Source: Sphingobacterium sp. (lineage in GTDB: Bacteria; Bacteroidota; Bacteroidia; Sphingobacteriales; Sphingobacteriaceae). Taken from it: a DNA stretch of 64,000 nucleotides. The position numbers and the translations under genes are program-made. The DNA lies in the NCBI GenBank assembly GCA_031253985.1, contig JAIRVH010000214.1, forward strand, positions 1 through 64,000, in the 5' to 3' direction. Below, piece after piece: positions 52,906 to 60,648 of the stretch; the stretch's first letter is position 1, and each line of letters starts with the position of its first letter. Below the pieces are notes generated by a model. It worked only from the letters and a program-made list of their open reading frames with translations, was not told the origin of the DNA and did not search any database.

Positions 52906-54006
52906 TTATACCGATTCAGTTTGGAGGATCACCACGTTTTTAACTTGCGAGTGCCCAGGAATACCGATAAACTCTGCAGCTGTGTATTCCGTCATCGGAC
53001 GACGTTGGAACCACTGCATAATCTGAACTCCCATGATGCTTCCGTATTGGTAAACCGAAGGTTGTCCCATCAAAACCTCATTGTTAAAGGCACTATGAAC
53101 CAAACCAAGATTTCCAGCAGGAATAAATACAGCGTTGTCCACCGCCCAAGAGTTGACCAATGATTTAACGCCGTCTTTAGCGACCGGAGTAACTGCCTCC
53201 ACAATCTCGAAGTATGGCAAACGTAACTGGCGCATCATTTTATTTACTGATTCCTCAGTAGTCAAGAAGTCCACGCTAACGTCATTTGAAAGCTTCATGA
53301 TTTGTTTAAGACCGGCTTTGATCTCGTCGTTATCTAGAATGCGATCAAACAAAGTGTCGTGTACCAAGATCTTTTCAAGGAACTTGCCTTTGTCGCGAAA
53401 CTCCTTGTTAGTTTTCTTGATTTCGGTTAAAATCTTTGATGTTGGATCGCTCCATTTCTTAGCGACCTTACGGATATTTGCCGCCGGAATACCAAGATTT
53501 AAAGTCCACTTTACACCATTTGGGTTGTTGTTTGTATCAAGGATGATCGTACCAGTGGACACCGCCTGCAATGCCATTCCGTTGATACGACGTAAAACCG
53601 AGCTCGCAACCTTCTCCGCTTTCTCGTAGATCTTATCTAGGATAGCATTGAAAGTGGTTTGATCATTGACGTTTACCAACGCTTGCAACTGGATCAAATC
53701 ACGATACTCTTTTGCCGTCATATCGATAGCAATAGCGATCGTAGGCATTTCCCCCTGTAGTTTACCAAGGGCATCTTTCCCCATCAAAGGGATTTCGGAG
53801 CCGTCATGGATTACTGCAGCCATTTCCTCGATAGTTTCGTCACTGAAAATAGTGGCGAAGTCTAATGAGACTTGCTTCGGTGCAAAAGCAAAGTATTTAG
53901 TAAACCACAATGGCGTTTTCAACTCCGCTTTCACTCGCTCGAGGATCACGTCTAAAGGCACTTGCAATTGTGCCAGGAACCCATCTAATTTTTCTTGTTC
54001 TGCCAT
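52906..54006 (-). CDS. Major capsid protein
   Basis: The 366-residue product has an N-terminal helical arm and a core consistent with the HK97 fold (DLIQLQALVNVNDQTTFNAI, WSDPTSKILTEIKKTNKEFR, and the C-terminal ADFIG-like AEFIGIPGHSQVKNVVILQT). Its place after scaffold and head-fibre-like genes and before the connector genes supports it. No protease gene is near, so the shell is probably built with a separate scaffold and not cleaved. Confidence 0.85.
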   Translation of the reverse strand: MAEQEKLDGFLAQLQVPLDVILERVKAELKTPLWFTKYFAFAPKQVSLDFATIFSDETIEEMAAVIHDGSEIPLMGKDALGKLQGEMPTIAIAIDMTAKEYRDLIQLQALVNVNDQTTFNAILDKIYEKAEKVASSVLRRINGMALQAVSTGTIILDTNNNPNGVKWTLNLGIPAANIRKVAKKWSDPTSKILTEIKKTNKEFRDKGKFLEKILVHDTLFDRILDNDEIKAGLKQIMKLSNDVSVDFLTTEESVNKMMRQLRLPYFEIVEAVTPVAKDGVKSLVNSWAVDNAVFIPAGNLGLVHSAFNNEVLMGQPSVYQYGSIMGVQIMQWFQRRPMTEYTAAEFIGIPGHSQVKNVVILQTESV

Positions 54007-54012
54007 TTTCTA

Positions 54013-54561
54013 TTAATAAGATTGTGAGCGGATAACACGAGGCATTTTAGCTCCTAATGTGGCGCCAATACCGGTGGTACGGCGTTCGTAAACAGTTCCC
54101 GACTGCAATAGAGTTACTTCGTTATCTCCGTCGTGTACTTTAAATTCTACATAGTTCAAGGCAACAAACTCGTTGGTTGAATCTTCCACGATTACATCGC
54201 CCACCTTTTGAGCGGTACCGATTGTCGCATCTACAGTCACCAAATCGAAATTGGCATCCGTCTTATCGACAGAGACGATTGTTTTACCTCCAAACTTTCC
54301 GCCTACCGCGAATAAACTACCTTTTGCAACTTTGTAAGCCGTTGCAGAGGCTGTGGCATTCTCAACCACTCGAGCCGTTTTAACGACTTTAGCTGATCGA
54401 TTCGCCTCATCAAATTGGATGACTGTACCACGCCCTATAGTGTTCCCAACGGAAACATTTGATTTATCCAAGGTAAAACCACCTTGTACAGAGCGAGTAG
54501 CGTCATCAATTTGGAAAACAGGGATGCTTCCCCCGTAAACAGTTGACGTAATTGATTTCAT
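54013..54561 (-). CDS. Head-fibre or decoration-like protein
   Basis: From ATG 54561 the product has 182 residues (MKSITSTVYGGSIPVFQIDD...). It is glycine-, valine- and threonine-rich with small beta repeats (VGNTIGRGTVIQFDEANRSA, KVAKGSLFAVGGKFGGKTI), like head fibre proteins described next to capsid genes in Bacteroidota phages. It starts 2 bp after the scaffold gene. Confidence 0.68.
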   Translation of the reverse strand: MKSITSTVYGGSIPVFQIDDATRSVQGGFTLDKSNVSVGNTIGRGTVIQFDEANRSAKVVKTARVVENATASATAYKVAKGSLFAVGGKFGGKTIVSVDKTDANFDLVTVDATIGTAQKVGDVIVEDSTNEFVALNYVEFKVHDGDNEVTLLQSGTVYERRTTGIGATLGAKMPRVIRSQSY

Positions 54562-54563
54562 TT

Positions 54564-55172
54564 CTAACTTTCTTTTGCGGTTTCTTTCGTCACCTTCCAA
54601 CCATCAATTTTCGATTGTACTTCTTTGGAAACTTTATCAGATGAAGCAGAACCAGCAGGTTTTCCAGTAGAATTGCTATTGGCCTCCTGAACTGAAATAG
54701 TTTTGTTGAACTCGACTAAATCATTCAAGCTGTCTTCAAACTCATCTTCTGATTTTGGGAGCCATTTATCGCGAAGTTTATCATTTTTGATACCCTTGTC
54801 GGATACGGCTTTAGCCCATTTTTGAGCTAATGTTTCTTGCTGTTTTTCAGATTTCAATGTTGTGATTTCTTGTCGCATCTCTTGGAGCAACTTCAACATC
54901 TCATTTCCTTCACCTGGATTTTCCTTTTTATCTGGTTGCGTTGAGTCGCCCCCTTTTTCTGCTTTGGCTTTTGCTACGGCCGTATTAACGCGGTTGTCAA
55001 TATCCCCCTGAAAAGCTTTCAGCAAATTTTCGACCCCACCAATGGCGGTTTCAATTTGATCTTCCTCCGTTACGGTTGTTGCTAGAAAGTCCGCCACCCC
55101 CGAAAAGGCTTTTTCCCCAAACCCTAGGTTTTTGTACTTAGTTTTTAAGGCTGATAATATTTTATCCTTCAT
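54564..55172 (-). CDS. Capsid scaffolding protein
   Basis: The 202-residue product is highly charged and helical, with an N-terminal FGEKAFSGVADFLATTV, a coiled-coil middle (LLQEMRQEITTLKSEKQQET) and a polar Ser/Lys-rich end. This plan, and the place just before head-fibre and capsid genes, fit a scaffold protein that guides shell assembly and then leaves. Motif copy C ends at its ATG. Confidence 0.75.
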   Translation of the reverse strand: MKDKILSALKTKYKNLGFGEKAFSGVADFLATTVTEEDQIETAIGGVENLLKAFQGDIDNRVNTAVAKAKAEKGGDSTQPDKKENPGEGNEMLKLLQEMRQEITTLKSEKQQETLAQKWAKAVSDKGIKNDKLRDKWLPKSEDEFEDSLNDLVEFNKTISVQEANSNSTGKPAGSASSDKVSKEVQSKIDGWKVTKETAKES

Positions 55173-55196
55173 ATGAAAATTATGTGATTATAACAT
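55172..55196 (-). promoter_or_regulatory. Prophage repeat motif, copy C
   Basis: Minus strand: ATGTTATAATCACAT (55196-55182), AATT, TTCATA (55177-55172), reading into the scaffold gene. Confidence 0.55.
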
Positions 55197-55273
55197 ATTT
55201 ACATACAAAAGAATGGTTTACAAAAGTGTATTATAAGTGATTTTAAGCTTTATTCTTTGATAAATGGGAGTTA

Positions 55274-55786
55274 TCAAATAGATGTGATAATCGACATATT
55301 CTTTATACCATCGTAATACTTTATGACGCCATCGTTAAGAGATTTAAAACCAAAATCCATCAATTCAATTTTATTATGAAAACTGATTGCGCTTTCATTA
55401 TTAATAGCTCCGATTGTTATATGCGGCAAATATTGAGGATATTCAACTACACATTCAAACTCATTTCTGATGATTTCATTAAGCTTAAATAGATTACCAT
55501 TCAAATCAATAATGTCTATCTTTAATACCTGGGGGGGGTTGTGAAAGGTAGTGATTTGTTTTGCATTCAAGTTAAGAGGATTTTTTTCCAAGAATTTATT
55601 AGTATCATTATGGAGCTTTTCAATGTTTAATTTTGAATTATCAAATCCATATAGGATAGTAATGTGCGGTCTGAAATTAAAATCTATTTCGAGGGAAGGA
55701 TCAAATAGTTGGGATATAGCTTTTCTCCATTTGATTTTATCTAAAAATGGAAAGTACATTAAGCTGCCGTATTTAATATTTGCCAT
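55274..55786 (-). CDS. 2H phosphoesterase (2'-5' RNA ligase-like)
   Basis: The 170-residue product has two HxT motifs, H41-I-T43 in FRPHITILYGF and H122-I-T124 in YLPHITIGAI, at the spacing of the 2H phosphoesterase fold. These enzymes cleave 2'-5' or cyclic phosphodiesters. Phage members include Acb1-type proteins, which destroy the cyclic nucleotide signals of CBASS defence, so an anti-defence role is possible; tRNA or RNA processing is the alternative. A C8 run in the coding strand (HNPPQ, 55531-55538) could make it switchable. Confidence 0.85.
   Translation of the reverse strand: MANIKYGSLMYFPFLDKIKWRKAISQLFDPSLEIDFNFRPHITILYGFDNSKLNIEKLHNDTNKFLEKNPLNLNAKQITTFHNPPQVLKIDIIDLNGNLFKLNEIIRNEFECVVEYPQYLPHITIGAINNESAISFHNKIELMDFGFKSLNDGVIKYYDGIKNMSIITSI
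55531..55538 (+). repeat. G8 homopolymer inside the 2H phosphoesterase gene
   Basis: Eight G on the plus strand (C8 in the coding strand, AAC-CCC-CCC-CAG). It is only the second such run seen in the window; the other breaks the methyltransferase. Here the frame is intact. Confidence 0.85.
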
Positions 55787-55821
55787 AGGTCAAACTTAAT
55801 AAAAAGTGATCACAATAAAAA

Positions 55822-55844
55822 AATCCCGTTATTGCGACGGGATT
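55822..55844 (-). terminator. Leftward terminator
   Basis: AATCCCGT (55822-55829) pairs with ACGGGATT (55837-55844); read leftward it is followed by TTTTTTTATTG. It ends the HTH-protein unit before the 2H phosphoesterase gene. Confidence 0.82.
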
Positions 55845-55869
55845 AATAGATTTTTTTGCAAAGTAAAAA

Positions 55870-56151
55870 TTAACTTTCTATGAACTCGACTAGTTCCTCA
55901 TTTTCAATCCCCCAGGCTTCTTTTAAAATCTTTATTAGATAATCTTTATATGCACTTCCAGCAAAGTTTACCGCCCTATCAAATTCTTCTTTATTTACTG
56001 TTACCTCCAATGTACCTTTGTGATCATTCATACTTTCTATGAGCTTCAAGTCATAAGGTGATAACTTTGCAGCTAAAAATGCTCGTACAGGGATAAGACG
56101 ATCACTGTTGCCCCTGCTTGAATTTAATTCAATGTGTTCAAATGTTTCCAT
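55870..56151 (-). CDS. Unknown protein
   Basis: From ATG 56151 the product has 93 residues (METFEHIELNSSRGNSDRLI...); a GTG at 56199 overlapping the upstream stop would add 16. It is helical in the second half (EEFDRAVNFAGSAYKDYLIK). Unknown function; a leftward pair with the HTH protein. Confidence 0.65.
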   Translation of the reverse strand: METFEHIELNSSRGNSDRLIPVRAFLAAKLSPYDLKLIESMNDHKGTLEVTVNKEEFDRAVNFAGSAYKDYLIKILKEAWGIENEELVEFIES

Positions 56152-56191
56152 ATAATATTCTTTATTCACTAAATTATATAATATTTGCCAA

Positions 56192-56473
56192 TTATTCACC
56201 GGGTGTTATATTTATAAATTGTACAAGTGATTCAGAGGCTATTATTGCATTAAGTCCGGATACTGAAATTAAACATTTTGAATTTGGCTGATCTTGGTAA
56301 AACTGAACAAGTCCTGACGAAATCCATTTATCTACTTTGGTTCGCCCATAAAGTTTATAAGCTTTACTCTTTGAAATATGGCTTTCTGATAATCCTGCCT
56401 GAATCAAAGCTTCAGAAGCACCTAATCTAGCTGCTTCTCTTAATAAGATAGCTAACTCATGATCTATTTTCAT
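56192..56473 (-). CDS. Helix-turn-helix protein
   Basis: The 93-residue product has ARLGASEALIQAGLSESHIS and SKAYKLYGRTKVDKWISSGL, a MerR/excisionase-like winged HTH pattern (helix-turn-helix then WISSGLV wing). It may bind DNA as a regulator of its own small unit. A degenerate half of the prophage repeat motif (TTAAATTCACAT, 56474-56485) lies at its start codon. Confidence 0.65.
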   Translation of the reverse strand: MKIDHELAILLREAARLGASEALIQAGLSESHISKSKAYKLYGRTKVDKWISSGLVQFYQDQPNSKCLISVSGLNAIIASESLVQFINITPGE

Positions 56474-56706
56474 TTAAATTCACATTTAGGCGAACTTAAA
56501 AAAAAGATTGGAGAAAGAAAAAATCAATTATGTCATCTCGGATGAGAAACTAAAATACGCAAATTCACCAATAAAATAAATAATATATTGAAAATTAGCA
56601 ATTTGATAAATCATTACTTAACTTTTGCCACAATTCAGATAATTTTAATTTTTAACTCGGCAAAATTTTACTTTTATTTGTATTCAATTTAAATAAATAT
56701 AATATT
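56474..56706. other. Non-coding gap between divergent cargo genes
   Basis: AT-rich sequence with no gene. It should hold the promoters of the leftward HTH unit and of the rightward secreted protein, but no full consensus promoter is visible. Confidence 0.4.
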
Positions 56707-57186
56707 ATGCTAAAACAATTATTTTTATCTTTTGTCGCTTTATTTATGATTACAGCGACTTACGCGCAACAAAAAGGAAAACAAGAAGTGGTTTTCGACG
56801 GTGTTACATTCTCAGCAGATAATATCACACTTGATGGATCAAAAGTGATAGGAAAAAAAATTACTTCTAAGTCTGCAGGGGAACCTACTAATCTTGCATT
56901 ATTATCCGAAGGGCGTTATGTTACTTTTAAAGTTGATGAAAATGTCGCAATAGGCGCAGCAACAGTTGATTGCATTAATAATCACTCAGATGGGATTATC
57001 CATGCTGAAGCTAAAGGCGATAGAATCGAGTTAACACTTTATTGGGGTAACCGTGCAACCACAGGATGGGGAAATGTTGGAATTACAGTCATTTCTGGAA
57101 GCGAGGAGGCTAAAAGACTAATTGATAACTTTCACAAAATGTACGAGTGTGACGCTACAGGCGCATTGCAAATAATATATCATTAA
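56707..57186 (+). CDS. Secreted cargo protein
   Basis: The 159-residue product has a signal peptide (MLKQLFLSFVALFMITATYA, cleavage before QQKGK). The mature part is a small beta-sandwich-like domain (VVFDGVTFSADNITLDGSKV, GWGNVGITVISGSEE). It runs against the late genes and ends in a terminator, so it looks like a cargo gene expressed in the lysogen. Unknown function. Confidence 0.72.
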   Translation: MLKQLFLSFVALFMITATYAQQKGKQEVVFDGVTFSADNITLDGSKVIGKKITSKSAGEPTNLALLSEGRYVTFKVDENVAIGAATVDCINNHSDGIIHAEAKGDRIELTLYWGNRATTGWGNVGITVISGSEEAKRLIDNFHKMYECDATGALQIIYH

Positions 57187-57191
57187 CAAAA

Positions 57192-57226
57192 AAATCCCCC
57201 AAACATCACACGATGCTGGGGGATTT
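57192..57226. terminator. Bidirectional terminator, CCCCCA hairpin
   Basis: AAATCCCCCA pairs with TGGGGGATTT around a 15-nt loop. A very similar hairpin occurs at 59224-59262. Confidence 0.8.
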
Positions 57227-57242
57227 CCTATTTTATCTTGTG

Positions 57243-57551
57243 TTATTTATTAATTACTAAACAACCATAAACTGAACAAGAGCCTTCTTCGAATAGTAGT
57301 TCCCAATATCTTTTTTGCCTTATATCCTCAAACGTACATTCTTTATTAGTATCATAAATGACCCATTTTATTTTGTTTCCAACAATCTGAGTTACCTTTT
57401 CCTTATCAATTGGATATTTAAATGAATCAGGAAATTCTTCAATATAAGATTTAACGAGACCAGCAAGTCCCATCATTTTTGCATGAAGCAATGCCTCATC
57501 GTTTAATTCTTCTTTTTTAAATCTTTTTTCAAAACTTAGTACTTTTTCCAT
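57243..57551 (-). CDS. Unknown cargo protein
   Basis: From ATG 57551 the product has 102 residues (MEKVLSFEKRFKKEELNDEA..., with KKEELNDEALLHAKMMG and a Cys-containing end CSVYGCLVINK). Last gene of a leftward run of five small genes. No domain recognised. Confidence 0.62.
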   Translation of the reverse strand: MEKVLSFEKRFKKEELNDEALLHAKMMGLAGLVKSYIEEFPDSFKYPIDKEKVTQIVGNKIKWVIYDTNKECTFEDIRQKRYWELLFEEGSCSVYGCLVINK

Positions 57552-57561
57552 AATCAAATTA

Positions 57562-57774
57562 TTAAATATCTTCTGAACTAAATTCTGGAAGCAAATCGAT
57601 TTCTTTAATCACCTCTTGCCAATACTCGGAATTATCTGAAATCATTTTTACAGACTCCTTGGCATTATCCTTTGCAGCATTAGTAGGATTCCAATAAATA
57701 TCTGTTTCAGCCCAGTAGTTGAAATAATACTTTACTAGTTCAAGCGCTTTTTCCTTTGGGGTTATCTTTTCCAT
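57562..57774 (-). CDS. Small unknown cargo protein
   Basis: The 70-residue helical product (MEKITPKEKALELVKYYFNY...) is 3 bp after the next gene. Similar short proteins with a KEKALELV-type start occur in Bacteroidota prophages; role unknown. Confidence 0.62.
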   Translation of the reverse strand: MEKITPKEKALELVKYYFNYWAETDIYWNPTNAAKDNAKESVKMISDNSEYWQEVIKEIDLLPEFSSEDI

Positions 57775-57777
57775 AAT

Positions 57778-58134
57778 TTAACCATTAAATTTCAACTCAT
57801 TACCTGTCATTGAGTGAAAAAGATTTTGTAACTCATGTAAATATTTTGGACTCTTCCAAAATGTAACGACTCGATGAGATCCTGAATTTGCGATAAAAAA
57901 CTCGCCATCTTCGTAATCCAACGTTTCATTATTTGAAATTTGAATTGTTAATATTTGAGGTTTGTCTAGAAACTTACTGTCACATTTTGAGAACCCAGAT
58001 TTTAACAATATTTCTTCACTCAATGGTATAGGATCAGCATTTACTTCTGTGCCTAAATTTAGACTAACAATTTGCCTGTAATAACCATTATAGTTAACCC
58101 AATTACCTATTCTTAATTCTGATGGTCTAATCAT
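57778..58134 (-). CDS. Unknown cargo protein
   Basis: The 118-residue product (MIRPSELRIGNWVNYNGYYR...) begins with an RIGNWVNYNG segment that is common in small Bacteroidota phage proteins. Beta-rich N-terminal half, then HELQNLFHSMTGNELKF. Function unknown. Confidence 0.7.
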   Translation of the reverse strand: MIRPSELRIGNWVNYNGYYRQIVSLNLGTEVNADPIPLSEEILLKSGFSKCDSKFLDKPQILTIQISNNETLDYEDGEFFIANSGSHRVVTFWKSPKYLHELQNLFHSMTGNELKFNG

Positions 58135-58144
58135 AATTCAAATT

Positions 58145-58348
58145 TTAAACTTCCCAAACCTTCTCCTGGACAACACTTGCCCCGTACTTCAAAAGCATTT
58201 CTTCCATCTTATCTAAGGAAATTGAACGTCCCTCTTTAAGATAGGTTTTCCAGTTTGCTACCGTCGATCGATCAACGCCCAATTTCTTGTAAACACCTCG
58301 CTCCGATAACATTTGGACAAATGCCTCTTTAGTTCCTTTTACTTCCAT
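58145..58348 (-). CDS. Small HTH protein
   Basis: The 67-residue product has an HTH-like core (KLGVDRSTVANWKTYLKEGR), as in Cro/C1-type or Rha-type phage regulators, and the downstream helix SLDKMEEMLLKYG. It probably binds DNA. Its start overlaps the stop of the membrane peptide gene by 10 bp. Confidence 0.65.
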   Translation of the reverse strand: MEVKGTKEAFVQMLSERGVYKKLGVDRSTVANWKTYLKEGRSISLDKMEEMLLKYGASVVQEKVWEV

Positions 58349-58479
58349 AAAATAAAACTAGCAATTCCTCCCAAAACAACAAAGGAAATCGCTAACAAAT
58401 CATACCACTCCAAAGTGAGCTCAAATTCAAATTCCTCCCCAGCTTTCAATCGTCTAAACATCTCAAACAATTTTTTCAT
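58339..58479 (-). CDS. 46-residue single-TM protein
   Basis: ATG 58479 to TAA 58339 encodes a charged N-terminus (MKKLFEMFRRLKAGEEFEFE) and one hydrophobic helix (DLLAISFVVLGGIASFILW). It is the first gene after the strong leftward promoter at 58.64 kb. Confidence 0.55.
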   Translation of the reverse strand: MKKLFEMFRRLKAGEEFEFELTLEWYDLLAISFVVLGGIASFILWK

Positions 58480-58684
58480 ATCTTTGTAATAACGTTATCA
58501 AACCAAGGTTGGGGAAACCTAGTTCCCCCAAGGCTTTTTTAGAAGATTATCCACTTAAGGACTCTCTTCACCGCTCTGCTTGAAATCGTCACTTTCAAGC
58601 TAAAGCCCTTGATTTTGATTAACAATTTAACCATACACAAAGATACAAAATGTTTTGATTTTTCAAAGCTTTTTGTATCTTTTT
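58480..58684 (-). promoter_or_regulatory. Leftward promoter inside a 12-bp inverted repeat, with structured leader
   Basis: Minus-strand TTTG (58667-58664) and TATCTTTG (58645-58638), 18 bp apart, form a consensus promoter. The -7 box lies in an inverted repeat AAAGATACAAAA (58639-58650) / TTTTGTATCTTT (58671-58682), which could be an operator. The leader of about 150 nt contains a GGGGAA/TTCCCC stem near 58512-58535. It drives the five small genes down to 57.2 kb. Confidence 0.65.
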
Positions 58685-59197
58685 TTATCTTTTATTGATC
58701 TTTATAATAGGCTTTTGAATAGAGTCTATTCTTGACTTTATATCTCTTATCTCCAGTTCAGTTTTTATTTTTTCCATTTCAAATGTTCGCCATTGGATGA
58801 ATAGACTCCCAATCGTCCCTACAGCAAGAACTGCGGTAATAATAAATTGTATCGTGTTTAATTTAAAGCTCTGATTTGTTTGTTGAAGTATTTTCAACTC
58901 TAATCCTTCTTTTAGCTCTAGTTCGTCATAGAATTTCTTTATCCCCCCATTTGTAACGTAATAATACCCTTTAGAGGTAATGAAGAAAATTCTCTCACTC
59001 AGGACCACATGGGAATCGCTTTCCAGCAAACCATGGCCTTTCAACTCCAACAAAATACTAGATATTGGCAAATAATCAGGATTGCCATTTAATCTTCTCG
59101 AAATTGAACCTACATTATGTCGATGCGATATTCCTGTTGATTTGTCAACAAAAAGCTCCACCACTTTACAAATATTTTCGATGTACCCTACTTCCAT
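58685..59197 (-). CDS. Membrane-anchored winged-helix-like protein
   Basis: The 170-residue product has an N-terminal winged-helix-like domain of about 80 residues (SISRRLNGNPDYLPISSILL, ELKGHGLLESDSHVVLSERI, FFITSKGYYYVTNGG), a linker, one transmembrane helix near 117-136 (FIITAVLAVGTIGSLFIQW) and a short charged coil at the C-terminus. A DNA-binding fold tied to the membrane could sense phage entry or membrane damage; that is inference. Its stop is only 3 bp from the inverted-repeat promoter. Confidence 0.65.
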   Translation of the reverse strand: MEVGYIENICKVVELFVDKSTGISHRHNVGSISRRLNGNPDYLPISSILLELKGHGLLESDSHVVLSERIFFITSKGYYYVTNGGIKKFYDELELKEGLELKILQQTNQSFKLNTIQFIITAVLAVGTIGSLFIQWRTFEMEKIKTELEIRDIKSRIDSIQKPIIKINKR

Positions 59198-59223
59198 AAT
59201 TTAATAAGCTAGTAAAAAAATGC

Positions 59224-59262
59224 GAAATCCCCCAAGCACCACATGAATGTTGGGGGATCTAG
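59224..59262. terminator. CCCCCA hairpin, second copy
   Basis: ATCCCCCAA (59227-59235) pairs with TTGGGGGAT (59250-59258). It resembles the hairpin at 57192-57226 in stem and loop and lies on the other side of the small cargo block. Confidence 0.75.
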
Positions 59263-59277
59263 AAAGCATTTTTAATT

Positions 59278-59556
59278 TTAAGCCTCGTGAGGCTCCCATC
59301 CAAACTCTGGTCGTTCGAACCCTTCGGAAATAAACTCAATAAGTTCTACCAACCCCTCGTTTCCCGTGTTTTGTATTAATTCAAGAACTTGGTTAACTGG
59401 TTCCGCAATATTCAATTGTTTACCACTGTTCAATGTGATAATTGAAAAATGCTCTCCACCATCGGTTTCATTCTCAATTGATTGAATTGCAGCAATCGCA
59501 TAAATATTTGAGATAGCTGCTTGTCTTGAAGACTTCACTGTAAAGTATAATGCCAT
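59278..59556 (-). CDS. Unknown protein
   Basis: From ATG 59556 the product has 92 residues (MALYFTVKSSRQAAISNIYA...). Longer frames to 59661 would run into the tRNA terminator and are unlikely. Mixed alpha/beta with an ELIQNTGNEGLVELIEF helix. No family recognised. Confidence 0.62.
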   Translation of the reverse strand: MALYFTVKSSRQAAISNIYAIAAIQSIENETDGGEHFSIITLNSGKQLNIAEPVNQVLELIQNTGNEGLVELIEFISEGFERPEFGWEPHEA

Positions 59557-59625
59557 AAATAATAGATTAAATAATATCATACAATTTAGAGATATATTTC
59601 CACTTATGAAAATAAAATCAAAAAA

Positions 59626-59657
59626 ACCGTGGAGTGTTTGGGAGACAACCCCACGGT
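59626..59657 (-). terminator. Terminator of the tRNA/ncRNA unit
   Basis: ACCGTGG (59626-59632) pairs with CCACGGT (59651-59657); read leftward it is followed by TTTTTTGATTTTATT, a strong intrinsic terminator. Confidence 0.82.
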
Positions 59658-59694
59658 ACAACCAATTATAAACCTAAATTATGAAAAGTATTTG

Positions 59695-59827
59695 TGGAGG
59701 CAGCAGGATTCGAACCTGTACGAGAGTTCTAGTGTGGACACCATCCAAGTAGTTATTACCTACCAACTCACAACATCTTTGCGTCTACCACGGCCGACGA
59801 ACCGCCAGCCCCTTCCGCCACACCTCC
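59695..59827 (-). tRNA. Atypical tRNA-like element, 133 nt
   Basis: On the minus strand the ends pair as an acceptor stem, GGAGGTG (59827-59821) with TGCCTCC (59702-59696) and discriminator A at 59695. The 3' side has a good T-arm (CAGG-TTCGAAT-CCTG), and the 5' side a Leu-type D-arm (GCGGAA...GGTAGACGC). But the D-loop carries an extra hairpin (GGCTGGC/GTCGGCC) and the space between D- and T-arm is over 60 nt with no clear anticodon stem. It may be an intron- or insertion-bearing tRNA, a decayed tRNA, or a tRNA-like domain of a larger RNA. Confidence 0.5.
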
Positions 59828-60399
59828 AATTTAAAAGCAAGGGCAGGATTGGTTACCTACAAGTACCGTTCACCTACTTTCTATTGATTAGCTTCACACG
59901 CGCACCTTCAGGTTTGCAGTTGTTGGTTCTCGTCAATTTCAATACGTGTACTGCCTTTTGTGACAGCTTCTCACATCGTGACATGCGTTTGGTTTGCGCC
60001 ACCTTGCTTTATGTTTTTAACCTATCTAATCCTTGCCAAAGGAAATATGCATTACCTAACCATAGGACTGTTTATACAGTAGCGAATCGAACACTCTACA
60101 TATACCAGTAACAGACTACCACTTGGCATGTGATACTGTATAGTCACTTTTACCCTACAGTCTCTTATCCCCTTGAATGACTATTGCTAAGGGGTACTTT
60201 AGTAGGTACAGCTTTGCAAATACAGTTGTCTATCCTTAGTTAGATAGGTTATATTTTCAAAGTAGACCAATCACGAACATTTGTGAGATTACACTGTGGG
60301 GGCGGATACATTAACACATCCATACTGCATTTACATCCCAAGTCGCGCCAGTGCAGTGATTAGCCTACTTTATTTATATTTTCAAAGAACAATCTTTCG
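59828..60399 (-). ncRNA. Structured non-coding RNA region between tRNA elements
   Basis: No credible protein is encoded. On the minus strand a 15-pair stem (with two G-U) joins AAGTAGGCTAATCAC (60370-60356) to GTGATTGGTCTACTT (60274-60260) over an 81-nt loop. Further stems are TATACAGTA/TACTGTATA (60142-60134 with 60081-60073) around a T-arm-like TTCGATT, CCCCTT/AAGGGG (60194-60169) and TGTGA/TCACA (59959-59975). The region is transcribed with tRNA-Asp from the promoter at 60.66 kb. Large ornate phage RNAs such as GOLLD and ROOL lie beside tRNAs in this way; membership is not shown. Confidence 0.55.
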
Positions 60400-60473
60400 C
60401 GGTCTATACGGGATTCGAACCCGTGATCTCTCGGCTGACAACCGAGCACTCTAACCAACTGAGCCAATAGACC
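60400..60473 (-). tRNA. tRNA-Asp (GTC)
   Basis: A full cloverleaf: acceptor GGTCTAT/ATAGACC, D-arm with AGTTGGTTAGAG, anticodon stem CTCGG-TTGTCAG-CCGAG with anticodon GTC, T-arm ACGGG-TTCGAAT-CCCGT, discriminator G. The 3' CCA is not encoded. It lies in the prophage between cargo and portal genes, so it is probably a phage tRNA. Confidence 0.92.
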
Positions 60474-60648
60474 TTTTGCTCGTCTTTCCGAGCTGTCATT
60501 TTAAGACCTTTGTTTCATGTGGTATCCCGACCCGTTGCAAAATCTCTTTACACACCATACGGCCTATATTTTAGCCTTTCGGCTTCCCAACCGACTACGT
60601 GTCGTTTGCTTCTCGCTATTGGGCATACATCTTTTTGCTTTTGTTACA
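60474..60648 (-). other. 5' leader of the tRNA/ncRNA transcript
   Basis: About 170 nt between the promoter and tRNA-Asp. It contains AGCCGAAAGGCT (stem AGCC/GGCT, about 60572-60583) and GCTC/GAGC near 60480-60492 but no complete tRNA that I can fold. It may belong to the same structured RNA. Confidence 0.4.

Noticed and set aside
55282..55297. ATGTGATAATCGACAT near 55.29 kb as a sixth copy of the prophage motif
   Set aside because: It has an extra base in the right half, lies inside a coding region and lacks the TACATA part.
59629..60111. 160-codon plus-strand ORF over the tRNA-like region
   Set aside because: It is antisense to the tRNA-like element, and its LWRQQDSNLYE segment is the usual false translation of a tRNA T-arm.
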